Shown piece by piece: positions 1 to 6,559 of a stretch of 64,000 bases of DNA. The position numbers were made by a program, and so were the translations under genes. The stretch is from positions 434,001 to 498,000 of the forward strand of contig NZ_NSLC01000001.1 in NCBI RefSeq assembly GCF_020144925.1, in the 5' to 3' direction. The notes beneath the pieces are model-generated. The model was given only the letters and a program-made list of their open reading frames with translations. It did no database searches and was not told the origin of the DNA. The DNA is from Afifella sp. IM 167. GTDB taxonomy: Bacteria > Pseudomonadota > Alphaproteobacteria > Rhizobiales > Afifellaceae. Each line of letters begins with the position of its first letter. The stretch's first letter is position 1.

Positions 1-312
1 TGTCGCGAAGGTCGAATGGGTATGGACGATCGCCCCGATCTCCGGCCGCGCCCGGGCGATGTCGAGATGGAAGCGCCATTCGGAGGAAGGCTTCTTCGGC
101 CCCTCATAGCTGCCGTATTCGCCCTCGATCGGCAGCGCGGCGATCATCTCCGGCTCCATCGCCTCATAGGGGATGCCGCTTGGCGTGATCAGCAGCCGGT
201 CATGATAGCGCGCCGAGATGTTGCCGGAAGTGCCCTGGTTGAGGCCCGACGCATTCATCTCGCGGCACGCCGCGATGATGGCCTGCCTCAGTGCTTTCTC
301 GGCCTTTTTCAT
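1..312 (-). CDS. Class II aldolase/adducin-family protein (N-terminal part, cut by window edge)
   Basis: The first 104 codons of a minus-strand gene whose C-terminal part lies beyond the left edge. The visible part has the class II aldolase (L-fuculose-1-phosphate aldolase type) pattern: GTSGNIS near residue 30, a TPSGIPYE segment, then HTHST near the cut, which supplies two metal-ligand histidines. A strong GGGAGGAA ribosome site lies 6 bases before the ATG. It is divergent from mtnA, with mtnK close by. Some alphaproteobacteria use a class II aldolase to split 5-methylthioribulose-1-phosphate into DHAP and a methylthio-aldehyde (the DHAP shunt), and the context points there. The MtnB dehydratase has the same fold and is the main alternative, but the GLNQGTSGN and KPSSEWRFH segments look more like the aldolase branch. 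The fold is secure; the substrate is inferred. Confidence 0.8.
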   Translation of the reverse strand, partial: MKKAEKALRQAIIAACREMNASGLNQGTSGNISARYHDRLLITPSGIPYEAMEPEMIAALPIEGEYGSYEGPKKPSSEWRFHLDIARARPEIGAIVHTHSTFAT

Positions 313-438
313 GGCGCGTTCCTCCCGCTTCGCCGCTACCACGAAGCGCGTTCCTCCGCCATGTGGCACGTCCCGCCTCCGCCGGGGCTTTGGCAGTCGG
401 CAGAGGCGGAACGGAGTGATGCGCGGCAGATGGTGGTC

Positions 439-461
439 CCCCTCCCCCTTGTGGGGAGGGG
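439..461. repeat. GC-rich intergenic hairpin (possible dispersed repeat)
   Basis: Perfect 9-base inverted repeat CCCCTCCCC / GGGGAGGGG with a 5-base loop, followed by further G-runs, in the 254-base divergent gap between the aldolase gene and mtnA. Similar C-run/G-run hairpins are common between genes of rhizobia. It has no U-tract, so it is not an ordinary terminator. No second copy was noticed in this window. The rest of the gap shows no other gene. Confidence 0.5.
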
Positions 462-566
462 ACAGGGGTGGGGGTCATCAGAGCAATGAGCGCCTTGCAG
501 CACCCCGTCTCATTGACAGGGCCGGACCCCGCCGCAACCATGCCGGCACAGGGAGGACCGGAAAAA

Positions 567-1673
567 ATGCAGGTCGACGGCAAGGCTTTCCGCACCATCT
601 GGCTCGGCGCCGACGGCGAGAGCGTCGAAATCATCGACCAGACGAAGCTGCCGCACCGCTTCGAGATCGTGACGCTTGAGAACCTCGACGACGCGGCCCG
701 CGCCATCGCCGACATGCTGGTGCGCGGCGCGCCGCTGATCGGCGCCACCGCCGCCTACGGCATGGCGCTCGCCGCCCGCGCCGAGGCTTCCGATCAGGCG
801 CTCTCCGCCGCCTATGAAAAACTGCACGCCACGCGCCCGACGGCGATCAACCTCAGATGGGCGCTCGACGAGATCATGCGGGTGCTCGGCCCCCTTCCCG
901 TCTCCGAGCGCCGCGCCCGCGCCTATTCCCGCGCCGCCGAGATCGCCGACGAGGATGTGGAGATCAACCGCGGCATCGGCCGCGCCGGGCTTCCCATCAT
1001 CGAGGCGATCTGCGCCGGCAAGCGGCCCGGCGAGACGGTCAACATCCTCACCCATTGCAATGCCGGCTGGCTCGCCACCGTCGACTGGGGCACGGCAACG
1101 GCGCCGATCTACATGGCGCATGAGGCGGGCATCCCGGTCCATGTCTGGGTCGACGAGACGCGGCCGCGCAACCAGGGCGCCTCGCTGACGGCCTGGGAGC
1201 TCGGCCATCACGGCGTGCCCCACACCGTCATCGCCGACAATACCGGCGGCCACCTGATGCAGCACGGCATGGTCGACATGGTGATCGTCGGCACCGACCG
1301 CACCACGGCTTCGGGCGACGTGTGCAACAAGATCGGCACCTATCTGAAGGCGCTCGCCGCGCGCGACAACGGCGTTCCCTTCTATGTCGGCCTGCCCTCG
1401 CCCACGATCGATTTCCGGGTGCATGACGGGGTGAAGGAAATCCCGATCGAAGAACGCTCAGGCGACGAGGTGGCGAAGATCACCGGGCGCACGGCGGCGG
1501 GCGAGATCGAAACCGTCACGATCGTCCCGGACGGCTCGCCGGTCGCGAATTACGCCTTCGACGTGACGCCCGCCCGGCTGGTGACGGGCCTCATTACCGA
1601 GCGCGGGGTTCTGGCCGCGAACCGCGAAGCCATCGCGGCGGCGTTTCCCGAAAGGGTGCAGGCGGCGGCGTAG
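567..1673 (+). CDS. mtnA: S-methyl-5-thioribose-1-phosphate isomerase
   Basis: Converts 5-methylthioribose-1-phosphate to 5-methylthioribulose-1-phosphate in methylthioadenosine salvage (cytoplasm). The 368-residue protein has the eIF2B-like fold signatures: [13 protein letters not shown] near the N-terminus, the catalytic cysteine in [10 protein letters not shown], and the catalytic aspartate in [18 protein letters not shown]. An in-frame extension to base 468 is open, but the start at 567 has a GGGAGG site about 10 bases upstream and gives the usual family length. It is divergent from the class II aldolase gene and faces mtnK across a toxin-antitoxin pair. With MtnK feeding it and the aldolase downstream, it is the middle step of the salvage route encoded here. 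Confidence 0.95.
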   Translation: MQVDGKAFRTIWLGADGESVEIIDQTKLPHRFEIVTLENLDDAARAIADMLVRGAPLIGATAAYGMALAARAEASDQALSAAYEKLHATRPTAINLRWALDEIMRVLGPLPVSERRARAYSRAAEIADEDVEINRGIGRAGLPIIEAICAGKRPGETVNILTHCNAGWLATVDWGTATAPIYMAHEAGIPVHVWVDETRPRNQGASLTAWELGHHGVPHTVIADNTGGHLMQHGMVDMVIVGTDRTTASGDVCNKIGTYLKALAARDNGVPFYVGLPSPTIDFRVHDGVKEIPIEERSGDEVAKITGRTAAGEIETVTIVPDGSPVANYAFDVTPARLVTGLITERGVLAANREAIAAAFPERVQAAA

Positions 1674-1711
1674 GCGTTGGGCGGCGCATATTGAGAATCC
1701 AGCAGTAATCG

Positions 1712-1743
1712 TTATGTTGAACAAAAGAGGCTTATGTTGAACA
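1712..1743 (+). promoter_or_regulatory. Paired TTATGTTGAACA repeats before the toxin-antitoxin genes
   Basis: Two exact copies of TTATGTTGAACA (1712-1723 and 1732-1743) spaced exactly 20 bases apart, about two helical turns. Each contains the odd palindrome TGTT-G-AACA. They end 13 bases before the antitoxin ATG. Antitoxins usually repress their own operon through such sites, so this is a candidate operator. The repeats are seen directly; the role is inferred. Confidence 0.55.
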
Positions 1744-1756
1744 TTGAGAGGGCGGC

Positions 1757-2212
1757 ATGGCAAAGAGTCACCGCAAGCCCGGTTCCAGCGGACCCACCGT
1801 CACCGGCTCCAAGAAGCGCGGTCGTAACGCCCAGACCGGACAGCTCCTCACGACGACCAGGAAGCGCAGTCGTGGGAGCACGACGGTCAAAGAGGGCCGC
1901 AATACGAAAAACCTCAGCAGACAGGCTGTTGGCAGCGAAAGTATCGCTGCGAACACCGAAGCGGGCAGCGAGCGGGTCGAATCCGTCATGCGCGGCGCTG
2001 CCGATCAGGGGCTGACGCGCGCCAAGGACGCGCGCATCGCAGGTCGGGTCAGCAGCGAACTGATCGCGAAGGCAAAGGCTCGGACCGGTCTTCATTCCGA
2101 CACGGAACTCGTCGAGTTCGCGCTGGCGAACCTGGCACTCGAGGACAGGTTCGCAGAGGCCTTCCGCGAGGCGAAGGGGTCCGTCGACCTCGACCTCGAC
2201 CTCCGATTCTGA
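1757..2212 (+). CDS. Putative type II antitoxin with basic N-terminal extension
   Basis: A 151-residue protein just upstream of a PIN-domain gene. The first ~65 residues are strongly basic and low in complexity (RKRSRGSTTVKEGRN and similar). The C-terminal ~60 residues read as a short helical DNA-binding/dimerisation module (ARIAGRVSSELIAKAKARTG, then HSDTELVEFALANLAL), followed by an acidic tail (SVDLDLDLRF) of the kind antitoxins lay across a toxin active site. A GAGAGGG ribosome site precedes the ATG. The stop is 1 base from the toxin start, so translation is probably coupled. I recognise no exact family; the antitoxin role rests on partner, order and layout. The long basic N-terminus is unusual and may bind nucleic acid. 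Confidence 0.65.
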   Translation: MAKSHRKPGSSGPTVTGSKKRGRNAQTGQLLTTTRKRSRGSTTVKEGRNTKNLSRQAVGSESIAANTEAGSERVESVMRGAADQGLTRAKDARIAGRVSSELIAKAKARTGLHSDTELVEFALANLALEDRFAEAFREAKGSVDLDLDLRF

Positions 2213-2213
2213 C

Positions 2214-2795
2214 TTGGCCTTCGACGTCGACGCCGCCGAGCGCGTCCTCAGACACGATCCTGGCAGGACGCTCGGCCGCCGACCGGACGACCAGTTGCCC
2301 TATCTTGGCGATGCGGCGATCGCAGGCGGTCCCCTCTTGCTCGACAGCTGCGTCTATATCGACCAGATGCAAGGGACCGCGCCCGACGTCGTCGAACGGC
2401 TGATGGACATCCGCATCGTGAACCATTCCATGGTTGCGGTGCAGGAGCTGATGTTCGCGGTCGGTGCTTTGAACGATGACGACCCGCGCAGCCCGGCCGC
2501 CAGGGCGGCAATCGAAAGGATCGTCCGTGCAATGCCTCCTCACCGCCAGTTCGCGCCGGACTCCGACGTCCTGGGGCGGGCCGCCGTCTATGCCGGGATG
2601 CTTGCGCGGAGGCAGGGGTACGCCAAGGACGACAGGATGAGGACGCTGCACGACTGCGTCCTCTTCCTGCAGGCGGAGAAGCTCGGGCTTACCCTCCTGT
2701 CGGCCAACGTCGCTGAGTTCGACATTCTCCTTCAGATGCGACCGACCGGAAGGGTGCTGCTCTATCGTTCCGTGCCGTCGACGCGAAGCTCGTAG
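2214..2795 (+). CDS. PIN-domain toxin (VapC-like ribonuclease)
   Basis: 193 residues with the acidic clusters of PIN nucleases: GPLLLDSCVYID (Asp44, Asp50), a Glu in VAVQELMFAVG, then LHDCVLFLQA and LLSANVAEFD towards the C-terminus. PIN toxins cut tRNA, rRNA or mRNA using metal held by these residues. The only in-frame start before the first catalytic aspartate is TTG at 2214, with no clear ribosome site, so translation probably depends on coupling to the antitoxin, whose stop is 1 base upstream. About 40 residues precede the PIN core. The pair sits between mtnA and mtnK, on the same strand as mtnA. Confidence 0.8.
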   Translation: MAFDVDAAERVLRHDPGRTLGRRPDDQLPYLGDAAIAGGPLLLDSCVYIDQMQGTAPDVVERLMDIRIVNHSMVAVQELMFAVGALNDDDPRSPAARAAIERIVRAMPPHRQFAPDSDVLGRAAVYAGMLARRQGYAKDDRMRTLHDCVLFLQAEKLGLTLLSANVAEFDILLQMRPTGRVLLYRSVPSTRSS

Positions 2796-2862
2796 AAGCG
2801 CGATCGGGAAAGCAGCTCCTCTCCTCCTTCAGAAGCATGTGAAAGCCAAGCGGACGGATCTC

Positions 2863-4158
2863 CTACCCCCCGAGCTTCGGCTCCCACGCATTCAGCCGCT
2901 CCGCCTGCGCCGTGACGGCCTCGATCGAGGGATACGCCGCGGTATTCACCATCATGTCGCGCGCCAGCTTCAGCGCCCGCGCCTCGGCGCTCGCCCGCAC
3001 CCGCTCGTCGGCGATCTTTTCCAGGTCGATATTGTGGGCAAGGCCCAAAATCCGGCGGACCATCTTCGCCCCCGCAAAGCCCAGCGTGTCGGCAAAGAGC
3101 CGCAGCATCCAGGCCTGCCGCTCGCCCGCCAGCCGCAGCCGGCCCTCCGGCGAGGCAAAGAGCGGCGCGGGGTAGGCGTCGCCCGTCGCCTCCTTCTCCC
3201 AGAGCTTCAGGAACTTGGCGGAAAAGCCGTTCCAGAAGCCGGCGGTCGCCTCCAGCACCCAGCGCCGGTAGGCGTCGCGCTCGCCGGGCCCGTCCTCGTG
3301 GCCGGCCTGCGAGAAATAATTGATGAGGAGGTTGGCGATCACCGCCCCGGTGTCGAAGCCCATCGGCCCCATGAAGGCGAATTCCGGGTCGATGACGCGC
3401 GTATCCTCCACCGTCAGCATGATGGAGCCGGTATGCAGGTCCCCGTGCAGCATCGCCTCCGCCAAGCCCATAAACTTCGCCTTCAGGCGACTCACCGCCA
3501 CCTTGAGGTCGCCATCCTCGCGGATCGCCTCGGCATGCGGGTCGAGGAAGGGGCTCGTCCAGCGGTTCCTCTCCGCCACCATGTAGGGCTCGGTGAAGAT
3601 GAGGTCCTCGGTGATCTTGCACAGCTCGGTATTGCCGGCGAAGGCGGCGATCATCGCCTTCTTTTCCGCCGCGCTCAGCGCGAGGTCCGAGGTGAAGAAG
3701 AGCGTGCGCGCCGCGAAGGTCGAAAGGTCCTCGGCGAATTTCGGATAGACCGTGCCGGCGATCATGCCGTGCCGCATGATGATGTGCGGCTCCAGGAGCT
3801 CCATGGCGATCAGCGCCAGCGTGGCGTCGTAATGGTAGATTTCCGGCGTCAGGCCGGGCGCGTGGCGCGCTTCGTGGGTCAGCGCCATATGCTCGTAATG
3901 CGCCCGCTCCAGGGGCAGCGGCCAGCCCTCGCCGACGAGCCGCAGATAGGGCAGCGCCTGCTTGACGGCGGCGCCGGCCTTTGGCCCGCGCACCTTGAAG
4001 ACGAGGTTGAGGTTGCCGTCGCCGACCTCCTCGATCCTCCAGGCGGCGGGGTCTCCGCCGAGGCGTTCGGCCACCGCCGGCACGCCGGCGAGATAGACGC
4101 GAAGGCTTTCCGGATCGTGGGCCCGGTAGCCGGGCGGGACTTTCAGCAGCGCGGTCAT
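2863..4158 (-). CDS. mtnK: S-methyl-5-thioribose kinase
   Basis: Phosphorylates 5-methylthioribose to 5-methylthioribose-1-phosphate using ATP. The 431-residue protein has the choline-kinase/APH fold: GDGNLNLVFKV (nucleotide loop), a conserved HGMIAGTVYP segment, the catalytic loop MLHGDLHTGSIM and the metal-binding DPEFAFMGPMGFD. The start at 4158 has GGGAGGAGAGA directly before the ATG; longer in-frame openings upstream lack support. It is convergent with the mtnA/toxin-antitoxin strand and lies 106 bases downstream of the LssY_C gene. Its substrate normally comes from the MTA nucleosidase, which is not in this window. Family assignment is firm. Confidence 0.95.
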   Translation of the reverse strand: MTALLKVPPGYRAHDPESLRVYLAGVPAVAERLGGDPAAWRIEEVGDGNLNLVFKVRGPKAGAAVKQALPYLRLVGEGWPLPLERAHYEHMALTHEARHAPGLTPEIYHYDATLALIAMELLEPHIIMRHGMIAGTVYPKFAEDLSTFAARTLFFTSDLALSAAEKKAMIAAFAGNTELCKITEDLIFTEPYMVAERNRWTSPFLDPHAEAIREDGDLKVAVSRLKAKFMGLAEAMLHGDLHTGSIMLTVEDTRVIDPEFAFMGPMGFDTGAVIANLLINYFSQAGHEDGPGERDAYRRWVLEATAGFWNGFSAKFLKLWEKEATGDAYPAPLFASPEGRLRLAGERQAWMLRLFADTLGFAGAKMVRRILGLAHNIDLEKIADERVRASAEARALKLARDMMVNTAAYPSIEAVTAQAERLNAWEPKLGG

Positions 4159-4264
4159 TCTCTCCTCCCGTTCCGGCTCCTGCGAGCCGGCCGTTTTGCC
4201 GAAGGAAACAGGCTCCGGGGCCATCGGGCAAGCTGCGCTTTGCCTCAGAGGCGCCATGCCCCGC

Positions 4265-5008
4265 TCACGGCAGGCCGGACGCGAGCACCCCGACGGCAAG
4301 GTCGCCCTCGGTGAACCACGGATCGCCCCCGCCATTCGTGCCCTCCAGCACCTTGTGGAAGCCGGAGACCTTGTAGACGTCGGAGAGTTTGCCGGTCGCT
4401 TCGAGTTCGGCCATCAGCCGGTCGCGCTCGGTATCGACATCGGGCGCGATGTGATGCGTCACCTGGCCGGTCGTATGGCTGAAGCCGACACGCGCATCGT
4501 AGGAGGCCGCACCGATCCAGACCGGCCGGCCGCCATCCTCCGCGCCCGTGCGCCACAGGCGCACATGGTTGCGCCGGCGCGGATTTTCGCCGACCGGCTT
4601 TTCGAAGGCGAGGTCTTCCTTGCGGTCGAAGAGATAGAGGTTGCTCATCGGCGCGTTGTCGTCGGGACGGCCGAGGATCGTGTCGGCGGCGATCTCCAGG
4701 TCGCTGACGATGCCGAGCGGGCGCGCATCCAGCCATTTCGCCGCCTTCATGACGAAGAAGATCTCCGCCTCCGTTCCGATCAGTCCGACATTGAGCGGAT
4801 CGCCGGGATGCCCGTCGGACGTGCGCGTCAGCCGCGGATTGTCGTCGAAGGAGGGATGGCCGCTCGCATAGCGCTCCCAGGCGAGCGGGATCAGAAGGTA
4901 GGCGGCGAGAAGGTAGAGGGCGAGGACCACGATCACGGTACGCCCGACGCGCACCGGATAGGAGCGCCTTCCGCGCCCAGGCCCTGTCCGACCGAGCTTG
5001 CCCGACAA
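4265..5008 (-). CDS. LssY C-terminal domain membrane-anchored protein
   Basis: 247 residues: a basic N-terminus, one membrane segment (VIVVLALYLLAAYLLIPLAW, about residues 25-45), then an LssY_C domain with NVGLIGTEAEIFFVMKAAKW, a D-x-A-PMSNLYLF-type segment, DLAFEKPVG and NPRRRNHVRLW. The domain is known in LssY of Legionella and in DedA/PAP2-linked membrane proteins; its biochemical role is not settled. The start is TTG at 5008 with AAGGGAGAG upstream; an in-frame GTG about 18 codons later is the alternative. It is in the same direction as mtnK, 106 bases away, so co-transcription is possible but no functional link is evident. Confidence 0.75.
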   Translation of the reverse strand: MSGKLGRTGPGRGRRSYPVRVGRTVIVVLALYLLAAYLLIPLAWERYASGHPSFDDNPRLTRTSDGHPGDPLNVGLIGTEAEIFFVMKAAKWLDARPLGIVSDLEIAADTILGRPDDNAPMSNLYLFDRKEDLAFEKPVGENPRRRNHVRLWRTGAEDGGRPVWIGAASYDARVGFSHTTGQVTHHIAPDVDTERDRLMAELEATGKLSDVYKVSGFHKVLEGTNGGGDPWFTEGDLAVGVLASGLP

Positions 5009-5144
5009 CGCTCTCTCCCTTCGCGCCGATGCTACACGCGCCGCATGGGCCGCGGGAGAGGTTTTCGCGCGGGTTCTATCCTGGGCTGTGAAGCCTTCCC
5101 GGCGAGAGCCCCGTGGCAGGACGATTCCGACGCGGGATGACGCT

Positions 5145-5834
5145 CTACGCCGCGACGCGGGCGCGGCGCGCGAGACCCTCGTTGAGGTCGAGGCAGCGCG
5201 AAAACCAGCTTGCGACCGGATCCTCCGGCGGCAGCGGCATGTGGCCGTGGATCACCGTCATCCACATCAGCGTCCCGAAGGGGATGTAGTCGATGAAGCC
5301 CGGCGTCTCGCCGCCCAGCCAGGCATGATATTCCAGCGTCCGGCGCATCGGCGCGAGCGCCTGGGAGATGCCCTCGATGGCCGTCCCCGTTTCGGCCCGC
5401 ACCTCCTCCAGCGTCTTGCCGAAACGCGCTTCCCGGCTGCGGCGGAAATATTCCTGGTCCGGATCGTCGAGCTGGTCGTGGATGTCGACCACGATGAGCC
5501 GCATGATCGGCGGGTTGAGCGAGATGGCGGCCCAGCTTTCCATGAAGCGCGCCGCTGCGAGCCCGCCATCGGCCGCAAAGAGCGGCAGCCGGTCGGGATA
5601 GGCGTGCTCCAGATGCATGGCGATGTCGAAGGAATCGCGCACCCTGACGCCATGGTCGTCGAGGACCGGCACGGTGCGCACCACGTTGGGCTCGATGGCG
5701 GCAACGCCGAGGAAGGGCGTCGGCACGGTTTCGAAATCGAGCCCCTTATGGGCGAGCGCCATCTTGGCGCGCCAGCAGTACGGGCTGAATCGCAGTTCCG
5801 GGTCGCGTCCGCACAGGTCGTAAAGTCGTCGCAT
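5145..5834 (-). CDS. Glutathione S-transferase family protein
   Basis: 229 residues with a thioredoxin-like N-terminal domain (RRLYDLCG...RFSPYCWRAKMALAHKG, the cis-proline region TVPVLDDHG, and the glutathione-binding VRDSFDIAMHLE) and an all-helical C-terminal domain. Proteins of this type conjugate or reduce small molecules with glutathione; no subclass is assigned. The ATG at 5834 has a GGGGGAAG ribosome site that lies inside a hairpin (see 5839-5858). It stands alone between LssY_C and the small membrane protein next to ccoS, all on the minus strand. Confidence 0.88.
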   Translation of the reverse strand: MRRLYDLCGRDPELRFSPYCWRAKMALAHKGLDFETVPTPFLGVAAIEPNVVRTVPVLDDHGVRVRDSFDIAMHLEHAYPDRLPLFAADGGLAAARFMESWAAISLNPPIMRLIVVDIHDQLDDPDQEYFRRSREARFGKTLEEVRAETGTAIEGISQALAPMRRTLEYHAWLGGETPGFIDYIPFGTLMWMTVIHGHMPLPPEDPVASWFSRCLDLNEGLARRARVAA

Positions 5835-5838
5835 CGTT

Positions 5839-5858
5839 CTTCCCCCTTGTCGGGGAAG
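5839..5858 (-). promoter_or_regulatory. Hairpin enclosing the ribosome site of the GST gene
   Basis: On the minus strand, CTTCCCC and GGGGAAG form a perfect 7-base stem with a 6-base loop. The 3' arm is the likely Shine-Dalgarno sequence and ends 4 bases before the ATG. Such a structure would hide the ribosome site unless melted or bound. The pairing is seen; regulation is inferred. Confidence 0.4.
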
Positions 5859-5919
5859 CATTAATGCGCTTCGCGCACGGACGGAAGCGCCGAGCGGCGC
5901 CACCGCCCGCCGCTGCGCG

Positions 5920-6348
5920 TCAACGCGGCGTGAAGGAGATCACTGCCAGGCAGATCGCCAAGAGGGCGCACAGCCACACGATCGAGACGTAGCGCTCGAT
6001 CTTGCGCCTTCCCTCGATGCTGAGGCCGCCGATCCGCCGCGAGGTGATGCGCTGCATGATATGGGCGCCGGTGAGAGCCACGACGAAGGCGATCTTGACG
6101 TAGAACCAGGCGCTGACCTCTCTTCCGGCGGCCGCATACTGGCTCCAGAAAAGCGTCACGCCCGTCAGCCAGACGAAGGCGACGACCATGGTGGAGAAAT
6201 CGCCGAGCGTGCGGCGGGCGAGCGCCAGGGCCTTGCCGCTTTCGCCTTCCCGCCCGGCGCTGGCGCGCAGGAGGATGTAGTGCGAGACGGCCATGCCCGT
6301 CATCATCGCGATCATGATGAGATGCGCCATGCGCAGGATTTCATGCAC
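5920..6348 (-). CDS. Small four-helix membrane protein overlapping ccoS
   Basis: A protein of about 142 residues with four hydrophobic segments: IMIAMMTGMAVSHYILL, STMVVAFVWLTGVTLFW, FYVKIAFVVALTGAHIM and IVWLCALLAICLAVISF. Conserved-looking His and Arg residues flank the helices. The best start is GTG at 6348, which overlaps the ccoS stop in the string GTGCATGA; an ATG six codons later is possible. The overlap makes it the last gene of a ccoGHIS operon. I do not recognise a specific family; the outline recalls small CopD- or HemJ-like membrane proteins. Its position suggests a role with the cbb3 oxidase, copper or heme, but nothing in the sequence proves it. Confidence 0.7.
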   Translation of the reverse strand: MHEILRMAHLIMIAMMTGMAVSHYILLRASAGREGESGKALALARRTLGDFSTMVVAFVWLTGVTLFWSQYAAAGREVSAWFYVKIAFVVALTGAHIMQRITSRRIGGLSIEGRRKIERYVSIVWLCALLAICLAVISFTPR

Positions 6349-6559
6349 GGCGTTTCGCCTCCACGTTTTTGGTCTTTTCGCGCGGCACGCCACGTTTTGG
6401 CGGGTCGCGTCTTGGCTTGTCGTCGTCTTCCAGCAGGATGCGCTGGGCCGCCCCGTCGAGATCGTCGTACTGGCCGCTCTTCAGCGACCACAGAAAGGCG
6501 CCGAGGCCGAGGACGCCGAGCGTCAGCGCGACGGGAATGAGATAGATGAGCGCGCTCAT
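6341..6559 (-). CDS. ccoS: cbb3-type oxidase assembly protein CcoS/FixS
   Basis: 72 residues: one membrane helix at the N-terminus (LIYLIPVALTLGVLGLGAFLW) followed by SLKSGQYDDLDGAAQRILLEDDD, the typical CcoS signature, and a basic tail. CcoS is needed to place redox cofactors into cbb3 oxidase. Its ATG overlaps the ccoI stop (ATGA), and its own stop overlaps the start of the four-helix protein. The basic tail is somewhat longer than in the smallest homologues. Confidence 0.93.
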   Translation of the reverse strand: MSALIYLIPVALTLGVLGLGAFLWSLKSGQYDDLDGAAQRILLEDDDKPRRDPPKRGVPREKTKNVEAKRRA

